NCBI RefSeq assembly: GCF_964340395.1
Contig: NC_135555.1
Location: forward strand, 9,723,931-9,787,930
From: Glandiceps talaboti
Lineage: Eukaryota; Hemichordata; Enteropneusta; Spengelidae
DNA: 64,000 nucleotides
Direction: 5' to 3'
Every line of letters starts with the position of its first letter. Positions within the stretch are counted from its first letter, which is position 1. The notes under the pieces are model-generated. The model searched no databases, was not told the origin of the DNA, and saw only the letters and a list, made by a program, of their open reading frames with translations. The translations under genes were made by a program, and so were the position numbers. Below are positions 30,601-42,600 of this stretch, piece by piece.

Positions 30601-33600
30601 GAAAATGCAACTATACATGTATTAGTTTTGTTTTCTGCTTGCAATGTACATGTATACACCGTTACAACATGATTGCCACATTGATGTCATTCAAAAAATA
30701 TCTGGATCCAATGGTTTCAGTAAAAAGAAAACAGTCCTGCAGGGAACAATATTTTTTTTATACATCGGTGCAGATTTAGTTGATAGTGTCTACAGCAGAG
30801 GACTATTAGATCTGGTTATTAGTGAATACACCTTACAGGCATATGAGAATTTCCAGTGTAATGTACCTATTAAATACTACCACTAGGGGCAAGACATGTT
30901 GATGTATCAATACACCACATGTTGAACTGTTCTAAACCTGCTGGTACAATTACGATTACAAGCTTTCTTACGCTACACACACACTACCAGAGAGTGTTAT
31001 ATGGTAGCTACATTAGCAATCAAGGTTGCCTGTTTTACTATTTTGTTCCAAAGCATCTAAAAAAGGAAGCTCCTTTAGTGCTTAAAAGTCAGTAGCCAAT
31101 GACCGACCTTTCTTAAATTCTATGAAACCTGTATAAGAAAAGTATGAAGTACAGTATGCTTTACATAAAATATACTCATGGATCATACACATCCTAGTTG
31201 GTGAAAGTGTGCACATACATGATTGGTTAACTATTCTTATTTTTTGCAATAAAAGCAGCAGACTGGATAATTAATTTAAACCACATGGAGCCTTACATAT
31301 ACTTCACCTAAAATACGTTTTCAAATTTCTGCTTGGATTACCAAATCTTTCACTCCAGTGTGATTATGCACAGGAGAAATATTTTATATAAAATATGTGC
31401 CAGTTAATCCCATGTCATTGTCAAAACGGATTACAGGCATATGAGATTAACAGATTAACAGCTTATCAGTATTGGTGGGAATACGGGAGGTGGATCATAT
31501 ATCCACATTGTATCCTTGACCTTAGAAATAAAGTACACCATACATTTATGTACAGCAGTTAGTTATCCAGTTAGATATTATCCCAAAGCTTTCTTAGTCA
31601 GCTGAACTAAATGTAAGTGGCATAAGGTTCCTTACAACCTGAAGACGAGTATTGACAAACCCCACTGTGTCACTAGATTTTCCAGCTGAATAAAGAAAAA
31701 TACATAAGAATAATATTCTAACTACACATTTGGGAAAAGATGTAGAAAATGATGGGAATTATGAATACTTAGAGACATATTTTGAACACCACAAAAACCA
31801 ATGACATAATTAACCACACAGAATTGTCACGACATAGGTATGATTTCATATTTTCTGTCCGACAATATACAATTTGAGTTGCACCTGATACAATTAGATG
31901 TTATCCCCCAATACTTTTCTTCAATCAGTCAAGGAAATATGAGTGACTAAAACCCTTAGGTCACAGGCATTTTCTGACTGAATGAAGACAAATATTTGAG
32001 TATAATTTATTATACCACTAGCAGTAATATCAAAGAAACACTGGGGAAAGTAATGATAATTATAAACATTTTGACTTATATTTCAAACACAGCAGAACCA
32101 GTGACGCAGACACATTGACATTGACAACCCTGCTTAGTGTACCATCTACTGGTATTTACACACACAACCATGTCCAGTGTACCATCTACTGGTATTTACA
32201 CACACAACCCTGTCCAGTGTATCGTCTACTGGTATTTACACACACAACCCTGCTCAGTGTACCATCTACTGGTATTTACACACACAACCCTGTCCAGTGT
32301 GCCATCTACTGTTATTTGTACACACAACCCTGTCCAGTGTGCCACCTACTGTTATTTGTACACACAACCCTGTCCAGTGTGCCACCTACTGTTATTTGCA
32401 CACACAACCCAGTCCAGTGTATCTACTGTTATTTGTGGAGTCATGATGGGTGAATGGTTAGCGTGACCGGCTTGGAATCTACAGGTTGCAGGTTCGAGCC
32501 CCGTCGCTGCCTGCTGTTTGTTTCTGAGTGGCTAAAGTCCTTGGGCAAGATTTGAACCACGACTGTGCCTCAGTCAACCCAGCTGTATAACTGGGGACCT
32601 GGTAGGATGTAGGTTGCAATGTGAAGGCTTTAATCCTATGCGCTTAAATGGCTGCAATGGATTGTATGCTCCCCGGGGAGTTGAGGAAGACTAAAAAAGG
32701 GCCGTTGTGCTGTTCTGATCCGAGCCAGGGGTAATAATTGTAAAGCGCTTTGAGCACGGAGTGGGAAAGCGCTATATAAGAAACCAACATTATTATTATT
32801 ATTATTATTTGTACACACAACCCTGTCCAATGTGCCATCTACTGTTATGTGTACACACAGCCCTGTCCAGTGTGCCACCTAGTACATACAACCCAGTCCA
32901 GTGTATCTACTGTTATTTGCACACACAACCCAGTCCAGTGTATCTACTGTTATTTGTACACACAACCCTGTCAAGTACATGTATGCCATCTAAGCCAATT
33001 TGACATGCACCGACACAAAGAAGTTCATTGTGATGCATAAAAACTGGTGTTCCCTACACCTTACTATGTGGTAAACCCATCCACATACAATAAAACACTT
33101 TTTTTGACCCACAACAAAATATATTCTCTTTTATGTGATTTCTAGATTGTAAGATACCTAAGTTGTTGTTCAGCCCTATCAGGCTTCCTAACCTTCTCTT
33201 GTGTGTGACTGTGTTCTCTGATAACACTGCACTACACATATCTTACAGGCTAACTGCTTTCTTGTCATACTGTACAGTGTGGAAACAGTGAGAATTGTTA
33301 GCAAAAATGATGTGATTTGAAATGACAGCTAAATTAATAACCTTGTGAAAGCATTAACATCGTATCAATTTATTTCCATTGATGACTCTTTATAACAGAT
33401 GATTGCACGTCAGCAATACTACTCCATCTAACCAACTACTAGTATTAGCATTCACTCAATAATATGGTCCTAACTGTATTTCTACATCAATACTATTAAA
33501 GCCCGGTTCTACTCTGTCATTTTATCAATAAATCTGACACAGCATGTTTACCATACAGACAGACATAAACAAACCTAAATTTACTGACTGAATATCAAAT

Positions 33601-36600
33601 ATATCACACTAAGGACTTCAGTACTAATAAAGCAATGCTGTATTTCAGCTTGTCTCTACTTACGAGGTAGCCATTATGCATTTTGAAGTAAGTTCTCATG
33701 AAATCTAGAATCCAATATCTAATGTACACATTAGTAACATTATTACAGAGGACTGTTTATTCCACTTTATGATTGATTTATAATTATTATAAAGCAGTAT
33801 TATATTTCAGCTTGTCTCTACTTATCAAGTGGCCACTATGAAATTTATTACAGGAAATTCTCATAACATTAGAGGCAGAGTATTTTCATTTTGAATAACT
33901 CTAACACATTACTGACTGTCAACAATATTTAACATAATGACTATAGCTTTCAAGTTTCATTTCCAACAAAACAGTGCTATATTTCAGCTTGTCTAGAAAG
34001 ACAAGTTGCAGCAATGTGTAATTTGTGGTAAATATCTCAATTGAACTGGCAGAGAATATTTTCATTATAAACATTTACATAAGCAAATGAATAACAACAA
34101 TACATGTACCACAAAATTTTTTATCAGCTATTGATTTCACTCATAACATGGTTCTCCTGCTGTTTATCAATAAAACATCATGTACTACAGCATTGCAGTT
34201 TTGATGATTTCTAAGTTTTACATGTGTTACTGAATTTACTAGACAGCATTATTATGATACATTGAAAATTTTTATCAGAATGTAGACAGCAAGGACAATT
34301 TCATCAACAATTCACATCCACATGTACATGTTTGTAACGACACATGAATTTATTAATATTCCATGTGATACGTCTATATATACAAAAGAATCACTTGTGC
34401 AGTTTATTCATACCATACAATATCAATGTTTTTTGTTACAATGTGCATGCAGGTAAAATCGGCCTGAATTCCTCAGACAGTCTTCTAGAAAAAACAAAGA
34501 GTATGTACATGTACACATTACATAATTATTGCTATCATTGTCAACTCTCAGGTCTGTTTCACCACTGCATTCATGATTTGGTAAGTGATACTCACAATAC
34601 ATGTACATATATATATATTTTATATATTCAATTTATTAATAAAACTATGTTGCGGTACTATGTTGACATTCATCTGGTCTCTATTCACAGGCCACTTGAA
34701 ACTGCATCTTAAATCACTAAATTATTCACTGAATGAGAAATAGGATATACTTGGCACTTTTTAACAATGCTTCCCATGAAAAAGAAAGAAGAGCTGACAG
34801 AAATCAAATTGTTTCTCCCTAGTCCCTACACCCAGAATCATCCTCTCTGAATAGTTTGCAGGACTCCTCCCTTCCCCTTGACAATTTCCTCTCATTTTCA
34901 CTTATACATTACTCAGAATAGACACTACATTGTCACCAAATCTTTTCTTATTGCTGATTTATTCCAGATAATCTATATTAAAGTGACTGGGAATATATAA
35001 GAAACTAATTTGTTTACAGTCACATACACATCGTGATCAGGTGATGAAGACAGTCAGTGATTAAGCATAGCCTTGGGTATACCTTTCCAATGGTGTGTAA
35101 TTTGACAGATTACCTCAATGAGTGGTTCAAAACATGGACTCATTACGATTGGGACAATGTGGACATACTTGACAAAGGTACGGTTAGCCAACTGGAAACA
35201 GATAGGCAATGACAGTTTACAATCTTTAATACATTTGTAAACAGGATCATTTTATTAGTTGTTTTGTACATAGCCTGGAATCTACACTGTTCTGTTTTAT
35301 ATAAGGAAACTGGTGATATTCTTCTCCGATATTTTTCTTCACTCAGGCATGGATAATCCAAGTGACCTACATGTACATTTAAGGGCTGTCATCATTTTGA
35401 GTTCAAGATAAGAAGTGAATAAACCCCTTGGGTCATCCTATTTATTTTCTGTCTGAATGACCATTGATACATGATACATGTACAGAAATACATAATTCAG
35501 GCCATCTCATTCCAGTCTCGTCATCCTGTTTTGTTGACTAAACTACATGGATACAGGGAGACTGTTCTAATCCATATGTTCAAAGTCCACCACCTTTCTT
35601 GATGAGTTTCATTTATTTGTCTGCTAATTCTTCTCCCCTAACTACGCATGTGTTCACTTCAATTTGCACCTCAAACACCTAGTAAATGTTCCAACCATCC
35701 TTCAAAATACCATGACAATGAGGCAAAATACAGGAAATTATAATTAGATATGAGGTCTTTGAAGAAATGAAACATGAACTTGAAGTATGATTATACTAAC
35801 TCTGTCTTATTGAGTACACATGTACATGGCTTGCCTTGCTGTATACATCCACCTTTTACAATAGTTGGTATCTAAATTTCAAGCTACACAGAATCATTTC
35901 ACAAAATAAACAATATCTTAGTAGCCTATATGACGTCACTTTGGATCATTGTAATTTGGAGATTGAATACTTTATACATGATTACACTGCATTACTTTCA
36001 CTACATGTAATCTGCAGATTCCCATTTTACTTGTAATCTTTTCATGAATATTGTGAATGTCTGCATATTGGCTTCCATTACCCATTGTAAAAGCTTATTT
36101 AGCTGAAACAGTATTTACATGTATGTAACAATGGGATCACTTTCACTGGTAAACTCTGAAATAACTTTACGTAAATAAAGGCATATTTGTTTCAAATTAC
36201 TACATTTTACTAAACAAAGTGATGTGGATATTACACACCTGTTGTCAAAAATTGTTTATCTACCAAAATAAAGTGGAGCCAAGTGTGAAAGAATGTCTTG
36301 CTGTGAAAATGTCTCTATGCCAAAATAAATACATTCACAGAAGCAGATCATCTGATATGAAGATTCCATAAGTTATCACTTGATACATGTACCTACACCC
36401 ATATCCATGTACATGTGATGTAAGCTGCATTTACATCATCAAGCAAGCATGGATTAAAATATTTTTGCCAATAACCATAGTCCATACTGCTATTAAACTA
36501 AATTGTACAGTATACATATACATGATGTACATCAATAAATATGTTACATGTACATATCTACCTGTTGCTAAATGTAGCTAGCCCTATAGCTAACCCAATC

Positions 36601-39600
36601 AAACAATCTAATTTTTTAGTCACGAGACACGATTATGATTCAACAAAATATGCTATTATGAAAGGGAATATAAGGAGGTTCATTGTCTTTTAACATTTCC
36701 CGTAACAATTTTTTGTAATAATGAACAAAAAACACAGACACTACATCCACTTATATATATATACTAGTGATAGCACAAACACACATATAAAAATTACACA
36801 TTTTGTTTAGTCAAATCGGACTTTGCATGTGGCAGTGATGTTCATTTGTTTCAAAACAAGATGAAATGTATCATTTTTGATGCATGCATGCTATTATTTG
36901 CTATATCCGTTTTGTCAATGTGTTATTAAATTCGTACTAAAAATCATTGAAGGAAACATAGCAAATATCATGCTTCCTAACTGACTTTCGAAACCTACCT
37001 TGTTGCCATAGTAATATACATATTATACAAGTGACCTTTGTTCAAAAAAAAATTGAATCGGATATATTTGCACTGGAAATTTTCAGTCTGGTTTTTTGTC
37101 GACAGCAGATGATGTTCTGACTTGTGATATACTAAGAACATGTACTCTGGACCTCAAGCTATAGGCAAACTATTGTTACAACATGTTGATAAAGCCAGCA
37201 ACTGATATTACTATAATTACACTGAGTAGGGTAGCATGTTTAATAACATGTTTTCATCAAGTGGCCACACATTTTGCCTCATTCAATGTTCTCACTATCT
37301 TGATTACAGGGTGATTATATTGTGTCTATCTTAGTTTGCCGATAGCTGGTTTTCCACAGTAGTAGTTTGTGAATAGTAATAGATATTTGATCATGCTAAA
37401 TGTCATAAGATATTGATTCATATATGCTTACTTTGATGAATGCATACTTTGACATTTAGCAATTTCTCTCTTTGACTCGCAGACACGTCAAATGGATTCA
37501 TTCAAAGATAACGTTTTACTCTGGAATAGTCTTTATTCCAATCTGAGCTTCTGGGATAATGTTTTCATTTTGAAATTTGTTAAACTCTTCTGAGATAAGG
37601 CAGCACAATTATATGCATTATCTTAAAACAAATTCATCAAAATTAATGAAAATATAGAAAGACAATACTGAACTTAATTGAAATGTGTAGGAGGTCCTTA
37701 GTTTCTCAACAGATACTGTAATGGCCTCCATATCTCTTTTATCATCCTAGTCTTGTAGACTGTAAAAACCTCAGATCTGTACTTTGTGTCTTGATAAACT
37801 GTCATGATAGTTACTTTGATTTACATGTACAGACTTATTAACTTCTCATGAAATCTGTCCAAATATTGCAGTGTTTCATGAATGTAATCACTCAATGAGA
37901 TGGATATTTGAGTGCCACCAGTCCCTTGGGAGTTCTTTTTGATGGTCTCATAATCTTCAAATCTTTTTGAATTTGTTATTCATTTTTGGTTTTGTAAAAG
38001 GTAACATCCTTAACTTTTTTTTTTAATTTGTCAAGTCACTAGTACACTTCGTCTCCTAAGGAGGGTTATACATGTACACCCCTCCCCCCACCTCCCCACT
38101 TTTCTGTAATCACTCATGTTATTATTGACATATTAAAACGAACACACTTGATTTCAAAAATTATATTCAATAAAGAATGAAAAAATCCTGGAAACTTGAG
38201 CAAGTCTAGGGCATTTGTTTAATTCAATTCTATTTTTCCTGATCCAAACTGTTATCATACATTTAATGATGAGTGACTTTAACACTGTACAGTAGGATAT
38301 GGAACCCTGGTAAAATGTCTAGAAAACTGTAGGTTCTACCAACTCATGGCTATTAGTGTAACAAAGACACTTACTGACAGTATTGATGAATTGATAGCCA
38401 GCTCTCAAAATGCCAAAGTACACAATTCCATACTAAACTATTAATGTATAGATGGAATATAAATCACCAATAAAAAAAAAACCCAGTTGACCCTAACACC
38501 CATTAAAATGTTAGACTCCTTAGGATGGTATAACATTGGTTGTACTTCAGTCATTGAGAGGTTACATCCGTGAGATGACAGTCATGATAACTGCAATGTG
38601 TATCAACTTGATGGATTGACAGGGACAATATACTAGAAAGTGCAATGCCTATAACGAGAGTTACATTCACTCCTCAGAGCAAAGGCATAAAGAGTTGACT
38701 ATTTTACACTATACACACTTTAAACACACAAAATATTCTGATTGAAATGTATTGTCACTTTTTAATAGAAAACACTGCATGGGTAACATTATCATATTTT
38801 CTCTGTATGTGTAAAGTGTCTGTACATTACATGTAAGTGTCGAATAAAACACAAATTTGACAGCAAGAGTGCAACACGTAAATGTTCATTTTGACAGCTA
38901 TCACAAAAAAACCCATGTCATTAATATCAAAATTTCCATGTAGAAAACAGTTACAATTTGAACCATCACACAAAGGTTTTATTTCACCACAAATTTTACT
39001 TTGTGAAGATGGTATTTCATGAGCATTTTACATTTTACCTTGTACATGTTACCTTTTACATTTTACATTTTACCTTTCACCTTTTACAATTTACATTTTA
39101 CCTTTCACATTTTACCTTTCACCTTTTACATTTTACCTTTCACCTTTTACATTTACCTTTTACATTTTACATTTTACATTTTACATTTTTACTTCTCCCA
39201 TCATCCAACCCTTTCAAATGAATTTTTAATGACATTTTAATCATCTTTAATCAGCTTTTTATTGCGGGGGGCCAGGCGATCTATAACTATATAAATAAAT
39301 CATAATTTATTATCACGCTCTTTCACTTTTTAGCTAATTTTTTCTGCAAGGACGTTATTAACGTTACATTTACATACTGAAAGCAGCAGCTGCTATACTA
39401 TCAACCACAATTTAGCTGCCTACAGTGTATACAAAATAGATTAATATGTATGTAGGTAATAAATACACTGACATCATTATGTCTAACATTTCTGAGTAAA
39501 TGTACATCACGCAATTTTTACATCTGCAGCAAATCTATTTATCACATTCTACAATTAATATCGATTTTCCACAACTCATTCTCATTTAATTGTACCATCC

Positions 39601-42600
39601 TCATCTGAATGCATTGTTGCACTGTCAGAATCAACTATCGTTGTAATATTACTGGCAGGTGATGTAGAGACTAGACTAGACCAGATTCCTCATGGTTTGT
39701 ACCTCTCAGAGTTGACCTCTTGAGGTCAATAGGTCAAGGTAGGTCAGCTGTTAACATTGATCATTCAGTACATGGAACACTGAGTCATACATTTGCATCT
39801 GTAATTTGCATATTGTAGTGCTACAATGTTACTTGACAGTCACGAATGCCTAAGAGGTTGACAACATCATTTAATGTAACTGACTGGAAGAAAGTCACGA
39901 CAACAAAATGTCAGACAGACTCTTGATCTCGAGAAAGTATATCGACATGCTGTATTACAGTGAATTTCACAATACTGTTCATCTTTTCTGTTCGATACAA
40001 TCATGCAGAAACTCCATGCAGACATTTGGGTGCAATGTTTTTCTTAAAATCAAACACCGGCCTGATGAAAGTAAAATGTCCTTTGTGGTGTTCATTTGAT
40101 GTCTGTATGTTGGCATGTGTAGTTCATTTCACTTAGACAAACTGTAGCAAGAAACTGTACTCATTCAATCTTGCTATCTTAAAGTGTAGCATGTCCAGTT
40201 TATTATTGGTTTCTGCGTGGATGTATCAAACAGAAAAGCTGAATGGTATTGTGAAATTCGCTGTATACATGTATGTATCTCTAATGTGATGATGGAGATA
40301 CATTTTGTATGTTGTGACGCCTTCAAATATAAACTTAGCGGTGCAATCAAACATGTATTTTAACAATTACGCTATGAAATTTATATGATCAACTACAGCT
40401 ATGAACTTTTCATATTAACATCAGGGATTCAATTTAATTTCTTACTTGGTCGTCAGATTAAGCCAAGTGAACTGTGTCAGCTACAATTTTGACATTGATT
40501 TCATTTGGTCTATACAGACTACAATGTTAAACTGTTAAATTTGGTAGACTACATGTAAGTCTTGATACAACATTAGACATCTATACATGTGTCCTGGACT
40601 ACTGCTAATTTGGTAGTCTAGATACAATGTTTAGTAGTCTATGTGTCCTGGACTACTGCTAATTTGGTAGTCTAGATACAATGTTTAGTACTAGTAGTCT
40701 ATGTGCTCCGGTCTACTGCTAATTTTGACTCATTTGAGTCTTGTACATGAATACAATATATAACCATTTCACAACAAAGTGGATATTCTCTACCACTACA
40801 TATAGTATCCTATTCAAGTATCCTACATGGAATGTGGACATTATATTTGGCTTAAGGTATATGGGTTGACCCAAAACATTAGCATTTTACCAATGTTGGG
40901 ATTAAAAATGTCCAATTTACTACCAGTTTTACTCCAGTTTACTCTTATTCCAGTCCGAGCAGCATTTACACATTTCAATTATCTGTAGTAGAAACTCTCT
41001 TCATTTCTCTTCTCTCATCATTTCTACAATTAACTGAGTTCATACTTCACTACAACAGATTATTTACTATATTCAAACACATTCATTAAATGTATAAATA
41101 ACTGACAACGTATATGAGTTGTAGTCCTCACCTGTATAAACCAAGTTCTTTCACATCCCATCAGTTTGGTAAGTCCACAACATTTACAACAATAGTTGAG
41201 CCTAGTTTTGAAGTCCTCAGGATGATATGTTTTTGCTAGTTTGGCTTTTTGTTCTATGTCTGGATGGACTGGCACAAGTTGCATGTTAGTTTGTCTGTAA
41301 TAAAATAACGTAATAAAAATTATTGATGAAAATTTCTACTCATTTTTTTTTTGAGAAAACGAATCCCAAATTTGCATATTATACAAGCCTCCTGTAGTAC
41401 ACCCCTAGCAATACTACAGTTAAGTTGTGCTAAAAAAACAAAAAATTGGGAGTTCTTTTGAAAACACTTTTTTTTTTTACAATAAGTAGATATTTTTATT
41501 CTTGACTACATTTTTTATAAATCCAATGTCCAAGAACATTCATTCTAGTGCAGTACAAATTACAACCCTGGTCACAACCAGGTCATACAACTTCAAGTAA
41601 AGTGATTCCACTGACTGTGTACCACAATTATTTATAAATTATATTGTTCATAGAATGTGTAAACACACAGACAGATATATTGTTTCAATTGCTTGAAAGA
41701 GCCCAGTATATCATATGTGTGGTTTACTTTGAATTGTAATTCAATCTGTAAACAATGCTATCAGTGCCAGCATGTAAATAGTTGTCTAAATTGTACACAA
41801 ATATGTAGATAACATATAATTGTGAGGGGTACCATTCATATAGCTGGTGTTTCATTACAAATTGACAACGTTAGCAGGGCACATACACAGCTTATACTTA
41901 CACGTAAATCCATTCAATAGCTTACAAATGTATATCAATATGTCGTAACAATAGTTTTAGTTTGCATACATCTCAGTTAGCTGAAAGCTCAGTTTCAAGT
42001 GTCATATATTCTATGCTATCCTACTGTCCAAAAGACTATCATACTACTGGCACCAAACACAAAGGACAGCATATACTGAATTCCTGACTAACATCCCCAT
42101 AAGGCTCCACCTAACATGTTGTGTACTACAGGTTAACAAAGACAGACAGATACAGCTGTTGTTAATTAGCCTCCAATCAATAACCTCATCAGTTTTCAAC
42201 ACATCCCTACATACAACCTAACACTTGCAGGAACTTGAGACTCCAAGACAATTAGTAGGTGCCTACATTTCTGCTTTCTTTGACAAACTCACACTACTTA
42301 ATATACTTGTTTTCCGACCTCACTGTAATCTAATTTATAGGTGTTATATTGAATTCCTGTCTTCCTATTACAGTTAGTACTTGACAAAAGTTAATTTCAT
42401 CAACCAAAATTGCAATACAAAATCACACTGCCATCTTCAACTGGGAATGAGGACATGACCCTAAAAATATAGGTCGCGACCTAAAGCCTAAGGTGATGTA
42501 TTATAAGTACTAGTACCGGTTCCCTCGAGTCTCTCCCTTGAGAACTTTAAACAGTGAATGAAATTATTCAAACATACGGTTGGTATACAAGTACAACAGT

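Larger units (their letters stand above)
7493..41131 (-). other. 33.6-kb intron of the ZDHHC-like gene
   Basis: The intron runs between two exons whose junction recreates the conserved WFI(R/Q)D motif, so it is a true intron of this gene. Apart from the repeats listed separately I found no convincing nested gene. The open frames in it are short, unconserved or in low-complexity DNA. Confidence 0.8.

Noticed and set aside
32437-32520. Functional tRNA gene
   Set aside because: A- and B-box-like motifs are present, but the cloverleaf is not complete and the sequence continues into a SINE body with ATT tail.
32115-33040. Several overlapping frames rich in THNPVQC and YLHTQPC
   Set aside because: The 40-bp repeat has no stop in any cycling frame, so all frames stay open; there is no start context or splice logic.
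39019-39240. Open frames of HFTFHLLHF type
   Set aside because: Low-complexity TTTTACA/TTTCACC repeat.
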